A program made the position numbers and the translations under genes. Below, piece by piece: positions 44,369-53,154 of a DNA stretch of 64,000 nucleotides (positions are counted from its first letter, which is position 1; each line of letters starts with the position of its first letter). The DNA is from Tolypothrix tenuis PCC 7101 (lineage in GTDB: Bacteria; Cyanobacteriota; Cyanobacteriia; Cyanobacteriales; Nostocaceae): assembly GCF_002368295.1 (NCBI RefSeq), contig NZ_AP018248.1, positions 2,229,977 to 2,293,976 on the forward strand, in the 5' to 3' direction. The notes beneath the pieces were generated by a model. That model was not told the origin of the DNA. It did not search any database and saw only the letters and a program-made list of their open reading frames with translations.

Positions 44369-45053
44369 TTGGTAATTGGTAATTGGTAATTTGTTACTTA
44401 TTTATTAAAGAAGCCGGAAGAATTGGGGGATTCTCCCCCAAACCCCCGATTGGGGGACGCAACCGTCCCCCAAACCCCCTCCAAAATGATTGATCTGCTT
44501 TTTTTTGAGTAATCCCTGTTTTGTCACTCTGGGAAAAGAAAAATCAAAGCCAAAATTTGAACTGTAGATAGAATGGGCATTTGAGCGTTTATTTTCTAAC
44601 ACAATGGCTAAAATCATGTTTTTTTGGTAAAAGTCTTATGCTGTAAGCATTCCAGATTATTCTCTCCCGAAAGTGATAAAAGAGGGGTAATACCAATCTG
44701 AAAAAACAATGCGACAGATTGTAGGGGCACGGCACGCCGTGCCCTCTAGAATATATTGATGTGTCGCAAACATTATTTGATTTGGTATAATCAGCTTTTT
44801 GATTTTTTTATCAATTAATTTTCTTAACTGAATTGTATTTTCTTATTGCCACCTCATCCCCCACCCTGCGGGAAGCCCTCCCGGGTTCAGCAGTTGCTTC
44901 TCCCAAGGGGAGACGCTATGCGAACAAGTCGGGGAACCCGCCCAACGCACTGCTTCTCCTGCGGAGACGCTACGCGAACACCGCAAAGCGTCTACATCTC
45001 CCTTATCCCCAGTCCCCAATCCCCAGTCCCCAGTCCCCAGTCCCCAGTCCCCC
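44369..45053. other. Gene-free stretch with repeats between the kinase and topA
   Basis: Contains a MITE-like repeat (44688-44791), two copies of a 'ggagacgctaNgcg' repeat (about 44922 and 44965) and ccccagt/ccccaat heptamers (45003-45053). No credible coding frame. Confidence 0.6.
44688..44791. repeat. MITE-like element, about 104 bp
   Basis: Similar inverted ends (taataccaatctga / tttgatttggtataat); inner pairs GCGACA/TGTCGC and the perfect pair GGGCACGGC/GCCGTGCCC. Related copies lie at 32965 (inverted) and 47511 (truncated). Confidence 0.65.
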
Positions 45054-47237
45054 TCACCCCTTCAACTCCCCTAACTTCGGACTCCACCAACCTTTCTGGG
45101 TGCTGAAGTAGGCGACATCTTTGTGTTTTTTATCGTTGCGGGATTGGGGGTTGGAACAGCGCAGCATTTTCTTGTTCTGTCCATCTTTGACATAACTGTA
45201 TTCTTCTAAAGGCTTGTGACATACTGGACAGGAGTATTTGGTAATTGCAGCTTTGGATTTTTGCGGAGTTGCTTCCTTAATTTCCTTCGTTTCCTTCGCG
45301 GCTTGAGAACGGGGTGCTTCCCAACTTTTGCTATATTCGCTCCAAAACAGCACGATGTTATCGCACCCACTGACGCATTTGAGGAAATATTTCTTTTTAA
45401 CTTTACTGCTCTTAATTTTGGCTAAATGATTCTTGCATTGTGGGCAACGAGTGCGGGAAGTCTCAAATTTGCGTTCCGCCATAGGATAATTTTTTACGCC
45501 AGTCGCCGCACTCACGACGATGGTTTTGGCTTTGGCTAAGGCGGGTGCAAAATAACTCTCATTCCATTTGGTGAGATATTGCTGCCACTGTTGTTTACCA
45601 GATGCGATCGCATCTAGGGCATCTTCCATTTTGGCAGTAAATTCTGTTTCTAATAAGTCGGGTAGGGCTTTCTGTAAAAAGGCATCGACTTCTAACCCCA
45701 ATGTTGTCGGCTGTAAACTATCTTTGGCTAACTGCACATATCCGCGTTTTTTCAGGGTGGCGATTGTGGGAGAATAGGTACTAGGACGACCAATGCCTTT
45801 ACGCTCCATTAACTGTACTAATTTGGGTTCGCTGTAACGGGGTGGCGGTTGGGTTTGTTTCTTCTCATGTCCAGCATTTTCTAAAGTTAGCATTTGCCCT
45901 TGTTGTAAATTAGGCAAAATACTATCTTTACTCAGGTTAGGCCAGTAGCGCGCATAACCTAAAAACTCCACAATTTGTCCTCTTGCTTGCCAGAGAATAT
46001 CCCCAGATTGAGTAATTACCAGGGTTTTTCGCAGTTGTGCGGCTCGACATTGGGATGCGATCGCTCTTTTCCAAATTAAGACATACAAGTTAAACTCATC
46101 TGCAGTTAGTTCTAGGCGTAACTGCACAGAAGGGCGAAACACATCTGTAGGGCGAATCGCTTCATGGGCTTCCTGAGCAGTTTTGTTACTGCGATGTCTG
46201 GTAGTTTTTTGGGGGACATTTTGCGGATCGTTTTGCTCCAACCACTTACGGGCGCTATCACAGAACTCCGGACTCAGCATTACTGAATCTGTTCGCATAT
46301 AAGTAATTAGCCCAGCCTCATAGAGCTTTTGTGCTACCTGCATTGTCTTCTCTGGGGCAAAGCGCAACCGAGAACCCGCAGCTTGCTGTAAAGTAGAGGT
46401 GATAAATGGTGGTGGTGGTTGGCGGTTAACAATCTTACCTTCAAATTGCACCACTTTGTGAGGATGGCGGCGCGCCTCTTCTACTAGGCGATTTGCTTCC
46501 GCTTCTGCAAGTACACGGGTAGATTCTGGCGCTTGGGTGCTATTCACCGCTGCATCGTCATTAACTTCCGCTTCTTCCTTCGCTGCTTCCTTAGGTGCAT
46601 TCGCCATCCCTTTGTAGAAAGCACGGAAGCCTTCAGCGTAATCTACCCAAACACTCCAATAATCTTGGGGGACAAAAGTTTGAATTTCTCTCTCGCGTTG
46701 ACAGATTAAATGTAAGGTAGCACTTTGCACTCTCCCGACACTTTTCGCCCCATTATTCAAAGCCCAAACTAAAGGACTGCCCTTATAACCTACCAACTTA
46801 TCTAAACAATCGCGGCACAATCCCGCCCCTACCAAATTTGTATCTAATTCTCTAGGATGTGCGATCGCTGTTCTGACTGCTGCTTCTGTAATTTCAGTGT
46901 ACACCACCCGTTTTGGTTGCCTCAGTCCCAAAGCTTCCTTGAGGTGCCAAGCGATGGTTTCCCCTTCTCTATCTGGATCTGTAGCTAAAACAACTTCCTG
47001 TACCTGCTTTACCGCCGCCTTTAACTGCTGAATCGTTTCCTTAGCCTGTTGATCCCGGGGGACATAGCGACACTGCACATTACTCCCATCCATAGTAAAG
47101 CCCAGGGAATCCTCACCTTCATTACTCAGTTCGCGAATGTGACCGCAACTAGCGCGTACAATCCACTCAGAACCGAGAATTTGACTGAGCTTTTTAACTT
47201 TACCTGGAGATTCAACCACTAGAAGGCGTTTAGGCAT
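45054..47237 (-). CDS. topA: DNA topoisomerase I (type IA)
   Basis: A 727-residue enzyme relaxing negative supercoils. TOPRIM: KRLLVVESPGKVKKLSQIL (Glu) and VVLATDPDREGETIAWHL (DPDRE). The active-site Tyr is Y313 in GLITYMRTDSVMLS. IGRPSTYSPTIATLKKRGYV is the conserved C-terminal gate motif. It has zinc-finger-like cysteines in the tail: TRCPQCKNHL and YSCPVCHKPLEEYSY. The segment LCRDCLDKLVGYKGSPLVWA deviates from the usual ARR-x-LDR-x-VGY sequence. This may be a paralogue rather than the main topoisomerase I; only a genome-wide view would decide. Confidence 0.94.
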   Translation of the reverse strand: MPKRLLVVESPGKVKKLSQILGSEWIVRASCGHIRELSNEGEDSLGFTMDGSNVQCRYVPRDQQAKETIQQLKAAVKQVQEVVLATDPDREGETIAWHLKEALGLRQPKRVVYTEITEAAVRTAIAHPRELDTNLVGAGLCRDCLDKLVGYKGSPLVWALNNGAKSVGRVQSATLHLICQREREIQTFVPQDYWSVWVDYAEGFRAFYKGMANAPKEAAKEEAEVNDDAAVNSTQAPESTRVLAEAEANRLVEEARRHPHKVVQFEGKIVNRQPPPPFITSTLQQAAGSRLRFAPEKTMQVAQKLYEAGLITYMRTDSVMLSPEFCDSARKWLEQNDPQNVPQKTTRHRSNKTAQEAHEAIRPTDVFRPSVQLRLELTADEFNLYVLIWKRAIASQCRAAQLRKTLVITQSGDILWQARGQIVEFLGYARYWPNLSKDSILPNLQQGQMLTLENAGHEKKQTQPPPRYSEPKLVQLMERKGIGRPSTYSPTIATLKKRGYVQLAKDSLQPTTLGLEVDAFLQKALPDLLETEFTAKMEDALDAIASGKQQWQQYLTKWNESYFAPALAKAKTIVVSAATGVKNYPMAERKFETSRTRCPQCKNHLAKIKSSKVKKKYFLKCVSGCDNIVLFWSEYSKSWEAPRSQAAKETKEIKEATPQKSKAAITKYSCPVCHKPLEEYSYVKDGQNKKMLRCSNPQSRNDKKHKDVAYFSTQKGWWSPKLGELKG

Positions 47238-47687
47238 ACCAGATGCAACCTAACAGAAGACTTCTTAGTTTTTTATAGTACACCTGTTTTGCACAAATTG
47301 AGTGCTGAGAAGTAGGCTGTGTTGTCGCCAAGCGCCGCACCATCAGCAATTCGTAAAGCATTAGCCTACTGGCGTGTCTAGACTAAAATAGTGTATTATT
47401 CAAACTCTTGTGGGATGGGCATCTTGCCCGTCCTGGGCGGACAAGATGTCCACCCCACAAGAAAATTATATTGCCACATTTTAGCCTTGTCGCGCCACTA
47501 CTTAGACTGCCGTACGCTCTAGAATATATTGATGTATCGCAAACATTATTTGATTTGGTATTAAGTTCATAGTCAGAACATTAGCCCTAGATTTTCTCTA
47601 CTTGATTGCTAATTAGAAACCCCTGGCTAGATTGTATAAATCCTGAGAAAATATAAAAGATGACCAGTGTAGAGGTTTGTAAGAATC
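47238..47687. other. Gene-free stretch with two repeat elements
   Basis: A palindromic element at 47407-47461 (CTTGTGGG...CCCACAAG, with inner CATCTTGCCCG/CGGACAAGATG) and a truncated copy of the 44688 element at 47511-47562 (ctagaatatattgatgtatc and on). No gene is seen. Confidence 0.6.
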
Positions 47688-48986
47688 GTGAATAATATCA
47701 ACCAGCTTTTGGTGCAAGCACAAGCAGCACATGATGCAGCTGATTGGTCATTGCTGATTCAATATCTACAACAGTTGATTCTCAAACAAGAGTCTACACA
47801 TCCAGAAATATTGCAAAATCAAGAGCTTCTGCTGGATTTAACCATCTCTATTTTAGAAATGGGTGATTTTCAGCAACGCTGGGAGATTGCGAAGATTTTT
47901 CAGCATTTAGGAAAATTAGCTCTTCCGCGATTAGTTGAGATTTTAGAAGATGAAGACGCAGACGAGGAAGTTCGTTGGTATACAGCAAGGATATTAGGAG
48001 AACTTCAGCATCCAGAAACGATCGCACCTTTAGTACAATTATTAAAAACTAGCGATAGCCAAGAACTCAAGCAAATGGCAGCTAATGCATTGGGGAAAAT
48101 GGATCGCCTTGCTAGTGCAGCACTAACTGAACTCTTGCTTGCGGAAGATACCAGACTTTTAGCAGTGCGATCGCTTTCCTATATTCCTAGCACAGACACC
48201 ATTACGCCGCTTTTGAGTGTGGTAGAAGATCCACAACCCGCAGTGAGAACCGCAGCCATTGAAGCCCTCAGCAGCTTTCATGACGAACGCATTCCCCCTG
48301 TATTGGTGAAAGCTTTAGATGATTTCGCCGCCTCAGTCAGACACGCCGCAGTCCAAGGTTTAGGTTTTCGCCCTGAATTATGCGAAACATTAGATTTAGT
48401 CACAAAACTGCAACCGAGACTTGATGATTTAAACGAAAATGTTGCTTGTACAACTGCAATTACCCTTGCTCGGATGGGTAGTGACAAAGCGGCTCAATGC
48501 TTATTTGAGGCTTTAATATCACCAAGTATATCCATCAAGCTGCAATTAGAAATTATTTGCGCCCTGAGTTGGTTAGGAACATCTGCAAGTTTGGCATATC
48601 TCCAACAAGCATTTAATCAAAGCACATCCAAAACAGTGTGGCAGGAAATTGTCACAGTTTTAGGGCGAGTACAACAGCCAGAGTTAACGCCATTAGCCAC
48701 AGAAATTTTATTGACAATACTGCAATCCAACCATCCTGCCAAAGAACTTGCCAACATCAAAAATGCGATCGCCCTCTCCTTAGGACAACTAGGCTGCATC
48801 CAAGCGATTGAACCATTGATTTTACTCCTAGCAGACGCAGAACCATCAGTAAGACTACACGCGATCGCCGCCCTCAAAAATCTCTCACCAGAAATCGCCC
48901 ATCAACAATTACAAAAATTAGCCAACAACACCACCCTCACCCCCGAATTACAGCAAGGAGTCGCGATCGCTTTGGCGGAGTGGTAG
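47688..48986 (+). CDS. HEAT/PBS-lyase-like repeat protein
   Basis: A 432-residue protein from a GTG at 47688. From about residue 80 it is a chain of HEAT-type helical repeats of about 30 residues (VRWYTARILGELQHPETIAPLVQL; VRTAAIEALSSFHDERIPPV; VRHAAVQGLGFRP; SVRLHAIAALKNLS). Similar proteins in cyanobacteria include phycobilisome lyase relatives (CpcE-type) and adaptor proteins; nothing here indicates lyase activity. No membrane or signal segment. Its stop codon is immediately followed by a heptamer repeat array. Confidence 0.85.
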   Translation: MNNINQLLVQAQAAHDAADWSLLIQYLQQLILKQESTHPEILQNQELLLDLTISILEMGDFQQRWEIAKIFQHLGKLALPRLVEILEDEDADEEVRWYTARILGELQHPETIAPLVQLLKTSDSQELKQMAANALGKMDRLASAALTELLLAEDTRLLAVRSLSYIPSTDTITPLLSVVEDPQPAVRTAAIEALSSFHDERIPPVLVKALDDFAASVRHAAVQGLGFRPELCETLDLVTKLQPRLDDLNENVACTTAITLARMGSDKAAQCLFEALISPSISIKLQLEIICALSWLGTSASLAYLQQAFNQSTSKTVWQEIVTVLGRVQQPELTPLATEILLTILQSNHPAKELANIKNAIALSLGQLGCIQAIEPLILLLADAEPSVRLHAIAALKNLSPEIAHQQLQKLANNTTLTPELQQGVAIALAEW

Positions 48987-49087
48987 GTAAGGGGTAAGGG
49001 GTAATGGGTAATGGGTAATGGGTAATAGGTAATGGGTAATGGGTAATGGGTAATGGGTAATGGGTAATAGGTAATAGGTAATGGGTG
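48984..49087. repeat. Heptanucleotide tandem repeat ggtaatg, about 14 copies
   Basis: Near-perfect units (ggtaatg, with ggtaata variants) starting at the stop codon of the HEAT protein. Confidence 0.9.
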
Positions 49088-49114
49088 TTTTTTATTTCTC
49101 TCTCATCTGCCCAA

Positions 49115-49183
49115 TCCCCAGTCCCCAGTCCCCAATCCCCAGTCCCCAGTCCCCAATCCCCAGTCCCCAGTCCCCAATCCCCT
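49115..49183. repeat. Heptanucleotide tandem repeat ccccagt/ccccaat, about ten copies
   Basis: Alternating ccccagt and ccccaat units in the same spacer as the ggtaatg array. Confidence 0.9.
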
Positions 49184-49336
49184 TGTCTTGATATTTAGAT
49201 ACGACGAAAGAAAATTTAAAATTTCGTCTTGAGGAGATTTGGCGACAAATGGGGCTTCTGGATGACGATTAATGAGAAAAAATATAAAACGACTTTCAGA
49301 AAAAGTTAAATTAAAATATTGCAGAGGAAAGCACTT

Positions 49337-49350
49337 GTAACAAACCGTAC
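49337..49350 (+). promoter_or_regulatory. NtcA-binding-site-like motif GTA-N8-TAC upstream of ntcB
   Basis: GTA (49337-49339), 8 bp, TAC (49348-49350): the exact NtcA consensus. A -10-like TAAGTT lies at 49373-49378, 22 bp downstream of the TAC, the spacing known for NtcA-activated promoters. The gene starts 37 bp after that -10 box. Confidence 0.6.
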
Positions 49351-49414
49351 CAAATTAAGGCAAGAAATCCGTTAAGTTAATGAAATCAATAAATGTAATT
49401 CAGGCTACAAAAAA

Positions 49415-50362
49415 ATGCGACTAGAGCAGTTGCAAGCCTTTTTAGCGATCGCGGAAACCGGCAGCTTTCAACAAGCTGCTAGAAAATGTGGTGTCACTCA
49501 ATCGACAATTAGCCGCCAAATCCAAGCCTTGGAAGCTGATTTGGGGCTAGAGTTGTTTCACCGCACGACTCACGCCAAGCTAACACTAGGCGGTGAACGT
49601 TTACTACCCCGCGTGCGAAAAATTTGTCAGGAGTGGCAAATAGCGACAGAGGAATTAACAGATTTAATTGCAGGTAAGCAACCAGAATTGTGTATTGCAG
49701 CGATTCACTCGATGTGTGGATCGTATTTGCCACCAGTATTACAACAATTTTGTCGTGATTACCCAGAGGTGCAATTGCGGGTAACTTCTTTGGGTAGCGA
49801 TCGCGCTTTAAAAGTCTTAAAAGATGGACTGGTGGATTTGGCGATCGTGATGAATAATCGCTTCTTAACTACTGGTCGCGAAATGGTGGTAGAAGTTCTG
49901 TATGAAGAACCTATAGAGGTATTAACTTCTGCCAAGCATCCCTTAGCCCAATATGAATATATCCCTTGGTCGGAGCTAATTCGTTACCCCCAAGTTGTTT
50001 TTAAAGATGGTTATGGGATGCAACGTTTAATCCAAGATAGATTTGAGCGGTTAGAAGCTACACTGCAAGCTGCTTTAGAAGTAAATACTTTAGATGCGTT
50101 CCGGGGAGTAGTGCGTCAAGGAGAACTGATAGCTTTGCTACCCCATTCCGCACTGATGGAAGCGCGGCTAGATCCCACCTTGGCAGTACGTCCTTTAGCC
50201 TGTAATAGTAACAGTAATCTATCTGATAATTCGAGTTTGACACGCCGGGTAGTTATGGTTACCACTGGCGATCGCCTGCAAATTCCCCCAATCAACCATT
50301 TTTGGCAACTGGTGCGACAAAATATCCCGCCGCAAATTAACCAACAGCGATCGGCTTCTTAA
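49415..50362 (+). CDS. ntcB: LysR-type regulator, probably NtcB (nitrate assimilation activator)
   Basis: A 315-residue LysR protein. The N-terminal winged helix (ETGSFQQAARKCGVTQSTIS, then QIQALEADLGLELFHRTTHA) is followed by an effector domain. The effector part (LPPVLQQFCRDYPEVQLRVT, GLVDLAIVMNNRFLTTGREM) is very close to Anabaena NtcB as I recall it. NtcB activates nitrate/nitrite assimilation genes with NtcA. An NtcA-like site and a correctly spaced -10 box precede the gene, in line with nitrogen control. nir/nrt/nar genes are not in this window. Confidence 0.8.
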   Translation: MRLEQLQAFLAIAETGSFQQAARKCGVTQSTISRQIQALEADLGLELFHRTTHAKLTLGGERLLPRVRKICQEWQIATEELTDLIAGKQPELCIAAIHSMCGSYLPPVLQQFCRDYPEVQLRVTSLGSDRALKVLKDGLVDLAIVMNNRFLTTGREMVVEVLYEEPIEVLTSAKHPLAQYEYIPWSELIRYPQVVFKDGYGMQRLIQDRFERLEATLQAALEVNTLDAFRGVVRQGELIALLPHSALMEARLDPTLAVRPLACNSNSNLSDNSSLTRRVVMVTTGDRLQIPPINHFWQLVRQNIPPQINQQRSAS

Positions 50363-50443
50363 GGCTATGATGACTCAAAAGTCACAAATCTAAAGTCCAA
50401 GAATTGTTGACTGTTGACTGTTGACCCTTGACCTTTGAGTACC

Positions 50444-51514
50444 ATGAGCAATTTATTTAGGCAATTATTAAAAAAGGTAGGAAGTGGAAATCACACAGGA
50501 GAGAATTTAACTCGTGCTGAAGCCGTCACAGCTACCAAAATGATGTTGCTAGGTGAAGCTACACCTGCCCAAATTGGGGCGTTTTTAATTGCTCATCGGA
50601 TCAAGCGTCCCACGCCGGAAGAGTTAGCGGGAATGTTGGATGCCTACAATGAACTAGGGCCAAAACTGCAACCTATTGCGGCGGAACGACCAGTAATAGT
50701 ATTGGGCATACCGTATGATGGCAGAACTCGGACTGCGCCAATTAGCCCAATAATCGCTTTGCTATTAGCTGCTGTTGGTCAACCAGTGGTAATGCACGGA
50801 GGCGATCGCCTACCGACTAAGTACGGACTTCCCCTGGTAGAAATTTGGCAGGGTTTAGGGATAGATTGGACAACCTTTCCACTAGCAAAAACCCAGGAAA
50901 TTCTAGAAAAAACAGGAATTGGCTTAGTTTATAACCCTAAGCATTTTCCATTAAATCAAAGTATTTGGAATTACCGCGACCAATTAGGCAAGCGCCCACC
51001 CTTGGCAACAATGGAGCTAATTTGGTGTCCTTATGCTGGAGATGTTCATATCATCCCTGGGTTTGTGCATCCGCCAACAGAAGCGCTGTTTCAGGAAACG
51101 CTAGCTTTACAAAATGTAACAAAATATACATTAGTGAAGGGATTAGAAGGTAGTTGTGACTTACCACGCGATCGCACAGCAATTATTGGCTTATCTTCAA
51201 ATACAGGAGTGCTAGAACGCTTACATCTTGCACCACGAGATTATGATTTTACTACCAAAAACGTCCCTCTAGAGACTACCGCCGAATTGCTTGCCCAGAT
51301 GCAAGAGGTATTAGCTGGTAAACCCACAGAGTTAATGCAAACAGCCTTGTGGAATGGTGGATTTTACCTTTGGCGTAGTGGTATTTCTCCAGATATGCGA
51401 TCGGGTATTGCCAAAGCCTCAGAATTATTCACTACTGGTGTAGTCGCAGCCAAACTCCAAGAACTTACCCAAGTAGTTAACAGCCAAGAAGAATCAACCC
51501 TCAAAGCTACTTAG
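50444..51514 (+). CDS. Anthranilate phosphoribosyltransferase-like protein (TrpD family, diverged)
   Basis: A 356-residue protein from ATG 50444. N-terminal helical domain (LTRAEAVTATKMMLLGEATP, QIGAFLIAHRIKRPTPEELAGML) and an alpha/beta domain follow the TrpD layout. However, the TrpD PRPP-loop GTGGD is replaced by GIPYDGRTRTAPISP, so anthranilate phosphoribosyl transfer is doubtful. VVMHGGDRLPTKYGLPLVEI keeps part of the second motif. Such TrpD paralogues recur in cyanobacteria next to nitrogen genes in my memory; the true substrate is unknown. It starts 81 bp after ntcB on the same strand, so co-transcription is possible. Confidence 0.8.
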   Translation: MSNLFRQLLKKVGSGNHTGENLTRAEAVTATKMMLLGEATPAQIGAFLIAHRIKRPTPEELAGMLDAYNELGPKLQPIAAERPVIVLGIPYDGRTRTAPISPIIALLLAAVGQPVVMHGGDRLPTKYGLPLVEIWQGLGIDWTTFPLAKTQEILEKTGIGLVYNPKHFPLNQSIWNYRDQLGKRPPLATMELIWCPYAGDVHIIPGFVHPPTEALFQETLALQNVTKYTLVKGLEGSCDLPRDRTAIIGLSSNTGVLERLHLAPRDYDFTTKNVPLETTAELLAQMQEVLAGKPTELMQTALWNGGFYLWRSGISPDMRSGIAKASELFTTGVVAAKLQELTQVVNSQEESTLKAT

Positions 51515-51607
51515 GAGTGCTGAGTGCTGAGTAAAAATCCCATTGAAACTTTCATAGATGGCGGTGAATTTTCTTCATTGGGATTGCATCCTCATCTCCC
51601 TCATCCC

Positions 51608-52510
51608 CTACTTACTCACAGACAGAATCATACCCTCACGAGCTAACAATGCTTTGGGGAAGCTAGACTTAATTTCAGATTGGACGCGATCGAGAAAATC
51701 ATCATCATCATCTGGATGATAATGGGAAATAACTAAGCTCTTAGCACCAGCTTTGCTAGCTAAATCCACAGCAGTTTGCCACTGTAAATTAGAGGAATCA
51801 TTATTGTGAGCAGTAGGGGGAGCATAGGTACTGTTAGCAATCAGCAAATCCACCCCTTGAATTAGCTGGAGAATTTTTTCTTGTTCTACTTGCTCAGGAT
51901 TTTTCGACAAATCTGTGACGTAAGCAACGCTAAAACCTTGCCAATTAACTCGATAACCAACTGAACGCTGGTGTGTATTAATTAATGCTGGGCTAATCGT
52001 CATTTCTCCTAGCTTTACTTCGCTACCAGGATTTATATTGTGGAAATGCAACTCTGATTGCATCACCTGTAATGGGTAGGGAAAGTGCGGTTGCAGCATT
52101 TGATCGCACAGACATTGCTTAATCGAGGCGCTGTTTGAGGCTGCTGAACCGTAAATATGGAAGCGATTTTTCGCAACAAATGCGGGGCCAAAAAAAGGAA
52201 ATCCCTGAATTCGATTGGATTGGGAGTTAGTAAAAAATAGATAGGCTTCTAGTGGCTGTTCTAATTCTTGCCAAGTTTTACCCAGTAACCTTAAGCCAGT
52301 ACCCCCATCAAAAATTAAATGTTTTGTACCTACACGCATTTCCACACAAGCAGTGTTTCCACCATAGCGCGTGGTGTTGCTGCTGGGAGTAGCAACCAAA
52401 CCTCTCACACCCCAGAATTGCACCACAAATTCCCCAGATGGATTTGACAGAGGGGTGGCTTGTTTCTCAGTTAAGTGGCTTTGGGAATCCGACAGTTCAG
52501 TATTTGACAT
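51608..52510 (-). CDS. Metallo-beta-lactamase-fold protein with degenerate metal motif
   Basis: A 300-residue protein that aligns with the MBL phosphodiesterase-like family: FWGVRGLVATPSSNTTRYGG, then LIFDGGTGLRLLG. Where the family has THxHxDH before the GFPFF motif, this protein has T-N-S-Q-S-N-R (residues 94-100), so all four main metal ligands are replaced. The later YVTD and SHYHPDDDD are retained. It is therefore probably not an active hydrolase of the normal type; a scaffold or sensor role is inference. It lies 12 bp after panD, so almost surely in one transcript. Confidence 0.85.
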   Translation of the reverse strand: MSNTELSDSQSHLTEKQATPLSNPSGEFVVQFWGVRGLVATPSSNTTRYGGNTACVEMRVGTKHLIFDGGTGLRLLGKTWQELEQPLEAYLFFTNSQSNRIQGFPFFGPAFVAKNRFHIYGSAASNSASIKQCLCDQMLQPHFPYPLQVMQSELHFHNINPGSEVKLGEMTISPALINTHQRSVGYRVNWQGFSVAYVTDLSKNPEQVEQEKILQLIQGVDLLIANSTYAPPTAHNNDSSNLQWQTAVDLASKAGAKSLVISHYHPDDDDDFLDRVQSEIKSSFPKALLAREGMILSVSK

Positions 52511-52522
52511 CTTCTTTGCAGT

Positions 52523-52906
52523 TTAGGCCTTACTGAGCAGGTCATCGTAGTGCCGTACTTCCAATAGTCGGTTGTTTTCATCTACAATGACGACCGTAGG
52601 CGAGTAATTTTGTAACTCTTCCTGAGTGAACTGCCCGTAGGCCATTATAATCAGGCGATCGCCTATAATGCCTAGACGTGCGGCAGCCCCATTTAGCTCA
52701 ATAATTCCAGAATAGGCTGGAGCAGGTATGGCATAGGTAATAAAACGCTCACCATTAGCACTATTCACGACTTGTACCTGTTCATAGGGTAAAATTCCAG
52801 ATTTTTGCAACAGAATATTATCTATACTGATACTACCCACATAGTTGATATTGGCCCCTGTGAGGGTACAGTTGTGAATTTTTGCCAAAAGGAGAGTACG
52901 CTGCAT
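52523..52906 (-). CDS. panD: Aspartate 1-decarboxylase
   Basis: A 127-residue enzyme that makes beta-alanine for pantothenate and CoA. Start chosen at 52906 (MQRTLLLAKIHN); 15 more upstream residues are not typical. The self-cleavage site is G24-S25 (YVGSISID), giving the pyruvoyl group, and the following segments (NGERFITYAIPAPAYSG and NGAAARLGIIGDRLIIMAYG) match the family. It is followed by the MBL-fold gene 12 bp downstream. Confidence 0.96.
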   Translation of the reverse strand: MQRTLLLAKIHNCTLTGANINYVGSISIDNILLQKSGILPYEQVQVVNSANGERFITYAIPAPAYSGIIELNGAAARLGIIGDRLIIMAYGQFTQEELQNYSPTVVIVDENNRLLEVRHYDDLLSKA

Positions 52907-53046
52907 TTGATTTAGGGGTGCGGTGGCAATATTGGCGTTTTGAGTCAGCACTTGCAGGCTGAAGATGGAAAAATTATGAATAATGGATAGTTAATCACTA
53001 GTCAATAGCACAAATATAGCAATGAGTCAAGAATTAAGAGTTGGAG

Positions 53047-53066
53047 AGACGCGATTAATCGCGTCT
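53047..53066. repeat. 20-bp perfect palindrome, sister of the IS target site
   Basis: AGACGCGATTAATCGCGTCT, identical to the sequence obtained by removing the IS and one duplication from 14758-16216. Here it is intact, in the spacer between panD and ppa. Confidence 0.8.
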
Positions 53067-53154
53067 TGATTATTTCTCTTTTATACTCTAAGTCCCTTGT
53101 TCCTAGCTTCTAGTTCTACTGACCACAGAACAACTACCCATTACCTATTATCAA

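Noticed and set aside
44405..44617. 70-residue minus-strand open frame
   Set aside because: Composition follows repeat-like DNA (ccccaaacccc), no start signal, no recognised family.
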